From Deltaproteobacteria bacterium (GTDB taxonomy: Bacteria; Myxococcota_A; UBA796; SXON01), in contig CANKOI010000017.1 of assembly GCA_947484175.1 (NCBI GenBank), forward strand, positions 1-54,903: a stretch of DNA of 54,903 nucleotides. The letters run 5' to 3'. A program made the position numbers and the translations under genes. Below are positions 24,785 to 34,273 of the stretch, piece after piece. The notes beneath the pieces are model-generated. The model saw nothing but the letters and a program-made list of their open reading frames with translations, searched no databases and was not told the DNA's origin. How positions within the stretch are numbered: position 1 is the stretch's first letter; each line of letters begins with the position of its first letter.

Positions 24785-25945
24785 TCAGGCGCTCTTGATG
24801 TCGGTCCAGAGCTGATCCCAGGCCGCAGTGCCCTCGCCGAGGTCCTGCTGGTACTCGAGGGTCTTCATCTGCTCGTCGGTGGGGTAGGCCACGGGGGTGG
24901 TCATCTTCGCGGTGGCCGCGCTGTTCGGCGAGCCGTAGCCCGTGAAGTTGCTGATCGCGGCGCCCACGTCGGGGCGAAGGACGTAGTTGAGGAACTCATG
25001 CGCCGCCCGGATGTTCTTGGCGCCCTTGGGGATCACCATGCTGTCGCACCAAATCACGGCGCCCTCCTTGGGTACCGCGAATTCGATCTCGGCGTTCTCG
25101 GCCTTCGCCTGCATGGTGTCGCCGTTCCAGAGCTGGGCGGCGAAAACATCGCCGGCCACCAGTTGCCCCTTCACGGGCGCGGAGATGTAGGCGCGAAGAT
25201 TGGGTTTGGCGGCGATCGCGTCGGCCTTGGCGGCGGCCAAGTCGGCCGGGTCGACCGAATTGACACTCTTTCCCCGGTACTTCAGCCACGCGCCGATGTT
25301 GTCGCGCATGTCGTCCATCATCGTCACCTTGCCCTTCTGCGCGGCGTCGAGGAAGAACGCCCAACTGTCGGGCGGCGTGGTGATCTTGTCCTTGCGGTAG
25401 GCGATGCCGGTGATGCCCCACTGCCACGGAACCGTGTGCTCGTCGCTGGGGTCGAACACCGTTTTGGAGAAGATCGGCGCGATGTTCGCCGCATTCGGAA
25501 GGTACTTCCGGGTCAGTTTTTCCATCAGCCCGAGCTTGCCCATCACGGTCACGGCGTACCCGCTCGGACAGACCAGGTCGTACCCACCGCCGCCGAGCTG
25601 CAGCTTGGCGATCATCTCCTCGTTGGACTCGTACGTGTCGACCGTCACCTTGCAGTTGAACTCCTTCTCGAAGTTCGGGACGGTGTCTTCCGCGATGTAG
25701 TCCGACCACATGTAGATGTGCAGCTCGGCCTCAATCGGTCCCAATTCAGGCTCGGGCTGGGGAACGGCCGGGTCGGCGGGCGGGGGTGGCGGCGCTTCCG
25801 TTTCGCCCGAACAAGCCAGCCCTAGCACGCTGAAGCTCGACAGCGTGAGGCCGAGGCCCAGGGAGTTGCGAAGGAAGTCGCGGCGATCGAGCTCGCCCCG
25901 ACGAACGGCGTCTGCGAGGTCCTGAGCGGTCTTGAATTCGGACAT
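24785..25945 (-). CDS. potD: Spermidine/putrescine ABC transporter substrate-binding lipoprotein
   Basis: 386 residues. The N-terminus combines a twin-arginine-like motif (DRRDFLRNS, 20-28) with a lipobox (LGLAC, Cys45), so it may be Tat-exported and lipid-anchored. A Pro-rich linker (50-65) follows, then the PotD/PotF core: LHIYMWSDYIAEDTVPNFEKE, YDLVCPSGYAV, VPWQWGITGIAY and the late AAHEFLNYVL. It captures polyamines for the PotABC pump. A GGAG ribosome site lies 7 nt before the ATG. Spermidine versus putrescine preference cannot be read from sequence alone. Confidence 0.95.
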   Translation of the reverse strand: MSEFKTAQDLADAVRRGELDRRDFLRNSLGLGLTLSSFSVLGLACSGETEAPPPPPADPAVPQPEPELGPIEAELHIYMWSDYIAEDTVPNFEKEFNCKVTVDTYESNEEMIAKLQLGGGGYDLVCPSGYAVTVMGKLGLMEKLTRKYLPNAANIAPIFSKTVFDPSDEHTVPWQWGITGIAYRKDKITTPPDSWAFFLDAAQKGKVTMMDDMRDNIGAWLKYRGKSVNSVDPADLAAAKADAIAAKPNLRAYISAPVKGQLVAGDVFAAQLWNGDTMQAKAENAEIEFAVPKEGAVIWCDSMVIPKGAKNIRAAHEFLNYVLRPDVGAAISNFTGYGSPNSAATAKMTTPVAYPTDEQMKTLEYQQDLGEGTAAWDQLWTDIKSA

Positions 25946-25961
25946 GGGAGGGCTCCGGGGG

Positions 25962-26762
25962 TCAGTGTTTGAGGGGCTGGTCGCGTGTGAGGCGCTCGGA
26001 AGCGTAAATGAGAAGAGTCGTGCCGACGAGGATCACCGTGCTGATCGCGTTGATCGTGGGTTCGATGTTCTTGGCGGCCATGTTGTACACCAGAATCGGC
26101 AGCGTGGAGCTGCCGGCGCCCGTGAGCAGCGAGGTGATCACGTAATCATCAAAGGACATGGTGAACGCGAGCAGCGCTCCAGAAAGGATTCCTGGCCAGA
26201 GCTGGGGCACCGTCACCCGCCAGAAGGCCGTGATCTCGTCGGCACCCAGCATCATGGCGGCCTCTTCGAGGTTGCGGTCCATCCCCTCGAGCCGCGCGCG
26301 CACCACGATGGTCACAAAACTGATGTTGAACGCCACGTGGGCAATGATGATCTTGAGCATGGGCGGGAGGTCGATCCCGAGGTCCAGTCGAAACCATCCG
26401 AACAGGAGGAGGAGGGAGACGCCGACCATGATCTCGGGGGTGACGACCGGTACGTAAACGAGGCTCTCCATGACGGTGCGGCCTGCAAAGCGGTGGCGCG
26501 CGAGGCCCATCGCGAGGAGGGTGCCGAGGACAGCAGAGAGCACCGTGGAGGCGATCCCGACCTCCAGCGACACCCAGAGCGCTTCGAACAGCGCGTCCTT
26601 TTCCATCAGTTCTTGGTACCAACGGAAGGTGAAACCTTCCCAGTTCACGAACTTGGAGTCGTTGAACGAGAAAGCCACCAGCACGAGCAGCGGGATGTGC
26701 AAGAAAGCGTACACCGCTGCGGTGATCGCGATCAGCCAGGGTGGGAGTGCGCGGCCCTTCAT
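25962..26762 (-). CDS. potC: Polyamine ABC transporter permease PotC
   Basis: 266 residues with six predicted membrane helices. The EAA loop that docks the ATPase reads EEAAMMLGADEITAFWRVTVPQ. The N-terminus (FLHIPLLVLVAFSFNDSKF) and the YQELMEKDALFEALWVSL segment are characteristic of PotC/PotI. It forms the translocation pore with PotB in the inner membrane. One base separates its ATG from the potB stop, implying translational coupling. Confidence 0.95.
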   Translation of the reverse strand: MKGRALPPWLIAITAAVYAFLHIPLLVLVAFSFNDSKFVNWEGFTFRWYQELMEKDALFEALWVSLEVGIASTVLSAVLGTLLAMGLARHRFAGRTVMESLVYVPVVTPEIMVGVSLLLLFGWFRLDLGIDLPPMLKIIIAHVAFNISFVTIVVRARLEGMDRNLEEAAMMLGADEITAFWRVTVPQLWPGILSGALLAFTMSFDDYVITSLLTGAGSSTLPILVYNMAAKNIEPTINAISTVILVGTTLLIYASERLTRDQPLKH

Positions 26763-26763
26763 C

Positions 26764-27648
26764 TCAGGCTCCCATCGCTTGGGCTTGGTCGCGCCGACGC
26801 AGGTAGTAGAGGACGGCCACGAGCACCATCGACATCATCACGAAGCTCGCGGCCGACCCGAACGGCCAGTTGCCGACCTTCATGAACTGGTTCTGCACGA
26901 GATTGCCGATGAACACCGTCTTGCCGCCCCCCAGGAGGTCGGTGGTCACAAACGAGCCGAGCGAGGGGATGAACACGAGGAGGGAGCCCGCCACGACCCC
27001 CGGCATCGAGAGCGGAAGCACCACCTGCGTGAACCGTGCGAAGGGACGGGCGCCCAGCACCTCGGCCGCTTCGAGCAGGGAGGGGTCGAGCTTTTCGAGG
27101 GAGGTGTAGATCGGCAGCACCATGAAGGGCAGAAAGCCCGACACGAGGCCCACCATCACGGCGAGCACCGACGGCATGAGCGGCAGCGGCTCGGAGATGA
27201 GCCCGAGGGCTTGCAGAACCGTGTTGATCACCCCCGTGTCGCGCATGAGGAACATGATCGCGAAGGTGCGGACGATAAAACTCGTCCAGAAGGGCAGAAC
27301 CGTGAGGAAAACGAGGAAGTTCTTCCACTTTCCGGCCACAGAAATCACGTATGCGACGGGGTAGCCGGCGAGCAGGCAAAGCGCGGTGCAGGCCAAGGAG
27401 TAGACGACGGTGCGCCACAGGATCGCCAGGTTATTCGGCTCGAAGAAGCGGAGGTAGTGGCTGAAGGTGAAGCCGGCGTCAACCCCGCCGTACGTGACCG
27501 GCTTCAGAAAGCTCGCGGCGAACATGAACAGCAGCGGAATCAGGAAGAACGCCAACAGCCACACGGTTCCGGGAAGCATGAGCCCCCAGGCACGCGCTCC
27601 GGAGCGTTGCGCCGACCACCGCAACCACCGTAGGCGCAACGAGCTCAC
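26764..27648 (-). CDS. potB: Polyamine ABC transporter permease PotB
   Basis: 294 residues from a GTG that overlaps the potA stop by 4 nt (GTGA). It has six membrane helices, starting with PGTVWLLAFFLIPLLFMFAASF. The EAA loop reads EAAEVLGARPFARFTQVVLPLSMPG. YLRFFEPNN and LPFWTSFIVRTFA are typical of PotB/PotH. It pairs with PotC. The order potA-potB-potC-potD matches the classic operon. Confidence 0.95.
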   Translation of the reverse strand: MSSLRLRWLRWSAQRSGARAWGLMLPGTVWLLAFFLIPLLFMFAASFLKPVTYGGVDAGFTFSHYLRFFEPNNLAILWRTVVYSLACTALCLLAGYPVAYVISVAGKWKNFLVFLTVLPFWTSFIVRTFAIMFLMRDTGVINTVLQALGLISEPLPLMPSVLAVMVGLVSGFLPFMVLPIYTSLEKLDPSLLEAAEVLGARPFARFTQVVLPLSMPGVVAGSLLVFIPSLGSFVTTDLLGGGKTVFIGNLVQNQFMKVGNWPFGSAASFVMMSMVLVAVLYYLRRRDQAQAMGA

Positions 27649-28760
27649 TGAGGGTCCTCGTCGAGCACGCGGGCATCATCGGGCGAGAAGGTGACGGCGC
27701 ACTCGGTGCCCGCTTGCCACGCCACCGGTTGACGCAACTGCCCTTCGTTCCGCATGGCGGCCACCATCTCGGAGCCGTCGCCCAGCGTGGCGCGTACGTG
27801 CAGCATCTCGCCGCGGTACACCACCTGCCTCACCCGCGCGGGGAGGCGGTTGTGGCCGCCGGGACCTTCGCTGGGGAGTGCCAGCTCCACGCGCTCCGGG
27901 CGTACGGAGATCTGGACGTGATCGCCGATGGCGCGCCCATCGCCCCCGCGAGCGGCCACGAGGTTGCCGTCGGCCCGTTTCACGACCAGGCCGCCCTGCT
28001 CCACGGCCACCACCTCGCCGCTGCAGAAGTTGCTCTCGCCGATGAACTTCGCCACGAAGGCGGTGCGGGGCCGCTCGTAGATTTCGGCGGGCGGCGCGAG
28101 CTGGGCCACCCGCGCGTTGTCCATCACCGCAATCCGGTCGCTCATCGTCAGCGCCTCTTCCTGATCGTGCGTGACGTACACGAAGGTGATGCCGAGGCGC
28201 CGGTTGAGCGACATCAGCTCCAGCTGCATCTCCTTGCGCAGCTTGAGGTCCAAGGCGCCGAGGGGTTCGTCGAGCAGCAGAATGCTGGGTTCGAGGACCA
28301 GGGCGCGCGCGAGGGCAACGCGCTGCCGTTGACCGCCGCTGAGCGCCGCCGGGGGGCGCGGACCGTACTGCTTCGGATCGAGGCGCACCATGTCGAGCGC
28401 ACCTCGCACCCGGTCAGCGATCTGCGCTTTCGGCACCTTTCGCTGCTCCAGTCCGAAGGCCACGTTCCGCTCCACGCTCAAGTGCGGAAAGAGCGCGTAA
28501 TTTTGAAAAACCATCGCGAGCTTACGCTCGTAGGGGCGCCGATGGTTCACCACCTCGTTGTGGATGCGCACCTCGCCGCCGTCGGCGTCGGGCACTTCGA
28601 AGCCCGCGAGCAGACGGAGGGTGGTCGTCTTGCCGCAGCCGGAGGGGCCGAGGATCGAGAAGAACTCGCCCTGATCGATGTGGAAGGAGATGCCGCGCAC
28701 CGCCTTCTGGCCGGCGAAGGACTTGCTGACGTTTCTGAATTCGACGACGGGCTCTGCCAT
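27645..28760 (-). CDS. potA: Polyamine ABC transporter ATP-binding protein PotA
   Basis: 371 residues from the ATG at 28760; an in-frame ATG at 28793 would add 11. Walker [10 protein letters not shown] is at 38-46, the Q-loop in [10 protein letters not shown], the signature LSGGQ at 141-145, Walker B LLLDEP at 162-167 and the switch His in [11 protein letters not shown]-terminal TOBE-like domain from about 240 ([23 protein letters not shown]) is usual for PotA and binds regulators or substrate in relatives. It energises PotBC. A TATGCT box lies upstream. Confidence 0.95.
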   Translation of the reverse strand: MAEPVVEFRNVSKSFAGQKAVRGISFHIDQGEFFSILGPSGCGKTTTLRLLAGFEVPDADGGEVRIHNEVVNHRRPYERKLAMVFQNYALFPHLSVERNVAFGLEQRKVPKAQIADRVRGALDMVRLDPKQYGPRPPAALSGGQRQRVALARALVLEPSILLLDEPLGALDLKLRKEMQLELMSLNRRLGITFVYVTHDQEEALTMSDRIAVMDNARVAQLAPPAEIYERPRTAFVAKFIGESNFCSGEVVAVEQGGLVVKRADGNLVAARGGDGRAIGDHVQISVRPERVELALPSEGPGGHNRLPARVRQVVYRGEMLHVRATLGDGSEMVAAMRNEGQLRQPVAWQAGTECAVTFSPDDARVLDEDPQ

Positions 28761-28788
28761 GAAATCGGCCACTTTCGGGGAGGGCGCG

Positions 28789-28794
28789 AGCATA
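28789..28794 (-). promoter_or_regulatory. Extended -10 (TGGTATGCT) for the potABCD-tlpA operon
   Basis: On the minus strand TG-N-TATGCT predicts a start near 28782 and a 22-nt leader before the potA ATG. No -35 match is evident. Confidence 0.4.
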
Positions 28795-28899
28795 CCAGAA
28801 GTGAGGCACGTGGACCGGCGGAGGTGGCCGACGCGGACGTCAGCGACAAATGGTCCGACTATCGTAACGGTACATCGCGATATCCCGAAGTGTTCTCGG

Positions 28900-28905
28900 T
28901 ATGCT
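28900..28905 (+). promoter_or_regulatory. Possible -10 TATGCT for metK
   Basis: GGTATGCTC mirrors the potA box and would give a leader of about 105 nt. That leader contains a GGCCG-CAT-CGGCC hairpin at 28929-28941 but nothing I recognise as a SAM or SAH riboswitch. Confidence 0.25.
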
Positions 28906-29016
28906 CCGGTACCGCCTCCCCGAAAGCGGGCCGCATCGGCCGCCGTGCGCCAGTCTCTCCTTGACGCGAGCCCTCCAACCGGCGAGATTGCGCCGCTTTC
29001 CAGAGGACACCGACCC

Positions 29017-30186
29017 ATGGCCCTAAAGAACTACCTCTTCACTTCTGAGTCCGTCTCCGAGGGTCATCCCGACAAGATGTGCGACCAGATCAGCGACGCG
29101 ATCTTGGACGCCCACCTCCGGATCGATCCCAACGCCCGCGTCGCGTGCGAAACGCTGGTGAAGACCGGACTCGTGATCGTGGCCGGTGAGATCACCTCTT
29201 TGGCCACCGTCGACTACCCGCCGATCATTCGCGGCGTCGTCAACGACATCGGCTTCAACCACTCCGACAAGGGTTTTGACGGCAACACCTGCGCCGTGAT
29301 GGTGGCGCTCGAGCAGCAGTCGCCCGACATTTCCCAGGGCGTCACGGCCGGTGCCGGCCTGCACAAGGAGCAGGGCGCAGGCGATCAGGGCCTGATGTTC
29401 GGCTACGCGATCAACGAAACCCCCGAGCTGATGCCGGCCACGCTGCAGTACAGCCACCGCCTGCTGGAGAAGCTCGCCGCGCTCCGCCGCACCGACGCCG
29501 CGTGGAGCTGGGTTCGCCCCGACAGCAAGTCGCAGGTCACCATCGAGTACCGCGACGGCAAGATCGCCCGCATCGACGCTGTGGTGGTCTCCACCCAGCA
29601 CGATCCACGCGACCACGGCGAGATCGAAGCGCAGATTCGCGAAGAGCTCATCCGCCAGGTGCTCCCCGCCGGCCTGCTCGACGCTCGCACCAAGTTCCAC
29701 ATCAACCCCACCGGCAACTTCGTGATCGGCGGCCCGATGGGCGACTCCGGCCTCACCGGCCGCAAGATCATCGTCGACACCTACGGCGGCCACGGCGCCC
29801 ACGGCGGCGGCGCCTTCTCGGGCAAGGACCCCTCGAAGGTAGATCGCAGCGCCGCGTACGTCGGCCGCTACATCGCGAAGAACCTCGTGGCCGCCGGCGC
29901 GTGCGACCGCGCGCTCGTGCAACTCGCCTATGCCATCGGCGTCGCGGAGCCCGTGAGCGTGAACGTGGAGACCTTCGGGACCGCTCATGTAGACGAAGAG
30001 CGCATCAACGCCTGCATCCGGGGCATCTTCCCCGTGAAGCCGGCGGAGCTGGTGCAGCACCTCAACCTCAAGCGCCCGATCTACCGCAAGACTGCGGCCT
30101 ACGGGCACTTCGGGCGGAACGATCCCGACTTCACCTGGGAAGCGACCGACAAGGTTGCCGCGGTCAAGTCGGCGCTGGGGCTCTGA
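29017..30186 (+). CDS. metK: S-adenosylmethionine synthase
   Basis: 389 residues from the ATG at 29017, which has an AGAGGA ribosome site. ATP/metal-binding GHPDK is at 16-20, the [11 protein letters not shown] signature at 120-130, and the phosphate loop [10 protein letters not shown] lies at about 266-275. It condenses ATP and methionine to SAM, the propylamine donor precursor for spermidine as well as the methyl donor. It is divergent from potABCD across a 256-bp region and convergent with the polyamine-type permease (6 nt). Confidence 0.98.
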   Translation: MALKNYLFTSESVSEGHPDKMCDQISDAILDAHLRIDPNARVACETLVKTGLVIVAGEITSLATVDYPPIIRGVVNDIGFNHSDKGFDGNTCAVMVALEQQSPDISQGVTAGAGLHKEQGAGDQGLMFGYAINETPELMPATLQYSHRLLEKLAALRRTDAAWSWVRPDSKSQVTIEYRDGKIARIDAVVVSTQHDPRDHGEIEAQIREELIRQVLPAGLLDARTKFHINPTGNFVIGGPMGDSGLTGRKIIVDTYGGHGAHGGGAFSGKDPSKVDRSAAYVGRYIAKNLVAAGACDRALVQLAYAIGVAEPVSVNVETFGTAHVDEERINACIRGIFPVKPAELVQHLNLKRPIYRKTAAYGHFGRNDPDFTWEATDKVAAVKSALGL

Positions 30187-30192
30187 TAGGGC

Positions 30193-31620
30193 CTACCTCA
30201 CCGAAACCGTGCCATCCTCGTACTCGATCTCCACCGGCACGCTCGGGCGGTCCTTCTTCACGTACTTCTTGAGGAACGGGTAGAGAATGGGCCCGCTCAT
30301 GATCGCGGCGGCGGACATGTAGAGCGCGATGGCCCCCTCCTCCACCCAGGTGCTGTACACCGCCAAGGCGAGCACGGCGCACGGCAGCGCCGTGACGATG
30401 ATGATTCCGGGCCAGCCGCCCGGCACCCGGACCGGCCGCTTCATGTTGGGTTCGTTGATGCGCAACGCGATCAAGGCGGCGAACTCGAGGATGAGCGCGG
30501 CCGAGTAGACGATCACGTCGACCACCACGAGGCTCGCGAAGGCCGACAGGGTGAAGAAGCTGTAGATCGACGCACACACCGCAATCGCGATGTACGGCGT
30601 GTCGTACTTGGCGTGCCGTTTGGTGATCGCCTGGGGAAGGTACCCGTCTTCCGCCATGAAGTAGGGGAGGCGGCTGATGGAGAGCATCAGCGCGTTGAAC
30701 AGCGCCGCGGCCGACACGAGGCCACCGATCGCCATCCATGCGCCGAGCCAAGAGCCCCCCACGAGCGCCGCCACCTCAGGGAAGTAGCCGGCCGTCCACA
30801 ACGACCAGTCGGGCGCGGCCTGCAAGCCGGCGCCCACGGGAAGGAGGTAGCAGAGCGTAATGAGCGGGATGGCGAGCGCCAGGGCGCGCGGGAAGGTCTT
30901 CTTCGGCTGGTGGATGTCTTCGGTAACGGTAGAAACGCTGTCCCAGCCCAGATAGTTCCACATCACCACGAAGAGGCCGGTGCCGAAGGCCCCGAGCATC
31001 GTGCTCTCCTCGGGGATGAAGGGGGTCCAGAACGCGACCGGGTTGCCCACCAACTGGAACAGCCCGAGCACCGACATCACCCCGAAGGGGACGAGCACGA
31101 ACAGGCCGAAGTACTTGGATGCCTCGCCGACGCCCTTGCTGCCGCGGATGTTCACCAGCACGAAGCTCCAGATGACCACGAGGGTGACTGCCCAATGGGC
31201 CAACTCGTTCTCTTCGAGCAGCTTGAAGCCGAACTGTTGGATGAGCAGGGTGTTGAGGTAGTCGGCGAACAACACCGGGTAGATCGCCATGTCCACGAAG
31301 GACGTGACCCAGCTCCACCACCCTTCTTGGAAGCCCCAGAACGGGCCGAGGGCCCGCTTGACCCACGCGTAGTAGCCTCCGGGGGCGGGCATAGCGGTGG
31401 AGAGCTCGGCTACCATCAAAGCCGAGGGAAGGCTCCAGATGATCGGCGTGATCATGATGAGCAAGAGCGCCATGCCTGGTCCGCTCGAGCCCACGAGGTC
31501 CTCGAGCCCGTAGGCCCCGCCGGACACCGAGAAGAAGAGGATCATTACCAAGGGCAGCAGCGTGAGCTTGCGGCCCGGCGAGGAGGGGAGCGTGTACTCG
31601 GCGTTGGTGGGCTGACTCAT
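30193..31620 (-). CDS. APC-superfamily permease of the plant PUT/LAT polyamine transporter type
   Basis: 475 residues with about 12 membrane helices. The first helices (SGGAYGLEDLVGSSGP, IIWSLPSALMVAELSTAMP, GGYYAWVKRALGPFWGFQEG) and PVLFADYLN are strongly reminiscent of plant PUT/LAT polyamine uptake transporters. Those enter the membrane with SGG-GxEDxVGxAGP and GPFWGFQxGW. This group imports putrescine, spermidine or amino acids with protons. The cytoplasmic tail ends in a basic/acidic stretch. It has its own promoter (TTGACC-18-TAGCCT) and a GGAGAG ribosome site. Substrate assignment rests on my recollection of the family plus the neighbouring pot genes. Confidence 0.85.
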   Translation of the reverse strand: MSQPTNAEYTLPSSPGRKLTLLPLVMILFFSVSGGAYGLEDLVGSSGPGMALLLIMITPIIWSLPSALMVAELSTAMPAPGGYYAWVKRALGPFWGFQEGWWSWVTSFVDMAIYPVLFADYLNTLLIQQFGFKLLEENELAHWAVTLVVIWSFVLVNIRGSKGVGEASKYFGLFVLVPFGVMSVLGLFQLVGNPVAFWTPFIPEESTMLGAFGTGLFVVMWNYLGWDSVSTVTEDIHQPKKTFPRALALAIPLITLCYLLPVGAGLQAAPDWSLWTAGYFPEVAALVGGSWLGAWMAIGGLVSAAALFNALMLSISRLPYFMAEDGYLPQAITKRHAKYDTPYIAIAVCASIYSFFTLSAFASLVVVDVIVYSAALILEFAALIALRINEPNMKRPVRVPGGWPGIIIVTALPCAVLALAVYSTWVEEGAIALYMSAAAIMSGPILYPFLKKYVKKDRPSVPVEIEYEDGTVSVR

Positions 31621-31638
31621 GGGAGCTCTCCGGGTCGG

Positions 31639-31668
31639 AGGCTACAACGTGCGCCTTTGCCGGGTCAA
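31639..31668 (-). promoter_or_regulatory. Sigma70-like promoter for the PUT-type permease
   Basis: On the minus strand TTGACC (31663-31668) and TAGCCT (31639-31644) are separated by 18 bp. The predicted start is near 31632, giving an 11-12-nt leader that still contains GGAGAG. This is the clearest two-box promoter in the window. Confidence 0.55.
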
Positions 31669-31762
31669 GCCGAGCGCTGGTTTCCCGGCCGGGGGCACGC
31701 AGCCGGTGGCGCTGGTGGCTCACAAATCTTCGGCTAGACTCGTCCCCGTGGAGGGGATTTCC

Positions 31763-32626
31763 ATGCACGCCCTCGTGTTGCAGCTTCTTCTCTTGTCCGG
31801 CTGCCAGAGCCACGGAGGACACACGTCGGAACCGGCCGAGATGGACCCCGACACCGACACCGATTCGAGCGCCGGCACCGACCCCGACCACTACTTCCCG
31901 GATGGCTCGCCCTGGTAGGAGGACGTTTCGGGGGCGCCCATCGACGCCAACTCCGCCTCGATCATCGCCGGGCTGCAAGCGCACGGGTGGGGCTCAGGTG
32001 ACTTCCAGATGGACTTTTCGCTGGAGATTCTCGAAGCCGACGAGTCCTCCCCCGTCATGGAGTTCGAGACAACGGGCGACTTCTACTCCCCGGATTGCGA
32101 CCACGTGGCGATGCCCGTGCCGGTGGGCGGCAACATAGAGGGCGAGGACGACTACGCATGCACCGGCGACGGCGACTGCTACCCGATCGCGCCGATGCTG
32201 TTCACCGCCGACGAGGTGGCGGCGGGGGTCATCGACCACGCTCTCCGCTTCGCAATCAACAACGACGACATCGACGATGACGTGTTTTATCACCCGGCCA
32301 CGCACGGAACGACCGCGGGTGCTGATGGGAGCGTGCCCTACGGTGCCCGGCTGCGGCTGAAGCCGGATTTCGACATGGGCCGCATCGCCGACCCGGACGC
32401 GCGCGTCATCGTTGTGGCGCTCCAGCGACATGGGATGTTCCTCGCCGATGGCGGCAACATTCCCTTGATGGGCGAGTCCGACGAACACAGCACCACGAAG
32501 TGGAACGACCTGCTTGAGGACGGATCGCACGCCCTCTTCGGCATCACGCCCGACGACTTCGAAGTGGTGGCCCTCGAGGGCGAGCCGATCGCGCTCACCT
32601 TCGAGTGTGTGCGGAACGGGAAGTAG
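31763..32626 (+). pseudogene. Lipoprotein gene interrupted by a single in-frame TAG
   Basis: The ATG at 31763 has a GGAGGGG ribosome site and encodes a signal peptide with lipobox (LLLLSGCQ) and an Asp/Thr/Ser linker. The frame meets TAG at 31916-31918, then stays open in the same frame to 32626. Without the TAG the product would be 287 residues. The region after the stop (EDVSGAPIDANSASIIAGL, HALRFAINN, GARLRLKPDFD, VIVVALQRHGMFLADGGN) resembles a family of secreted bacterial proteins of unknown function that I recall beginning NPWNxDVSxxPVDxxSA. The flanking SPW*EDVS fits that junction, so the amber replaces a family residue. It could be a recent pseudogene, a base-call error, or suppression. 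Confidence 0.75.
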
Positions 32627-32651
32627 GGGGGCCCGCGCTCGCGGAGCCCCC
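32626..32651. terminator. GC-rich hairpin between convergent genes
   Basis: A GGGGG arm and a CCGCG arm pair with CGCGG and CCCCC around a tiny loop, with a two-base mismatch in the stem. It fills the 34-bp gap between two convergent stops and could terminate both. No U-tract is present. Confidence 0.4.
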
Positions 32652-32660
32652 GCCCCCGAC

Positions 32661-34229
<1,569 letters not shown>

Positions 34230-34273
34230 GGGAATGCTCGGGAAGGGGAGTCGGAAAGGGGAAGGCGAGGGGA

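Noticed and set aside
28906..29016. SAM or SAH riboswitch before metK
   Set aside because: Only a 5-bp hairpin is evident; I cannot match conserved cores of known SAM/SAH classes by eye.
31916..31918. Genome-wide amber recoding
   Set aside because: Many intact genes here (for example the sulfatase-like gene, hpf and the aldehyde dehydrogenase) end in TAG, so reassigned TAG is not supported.
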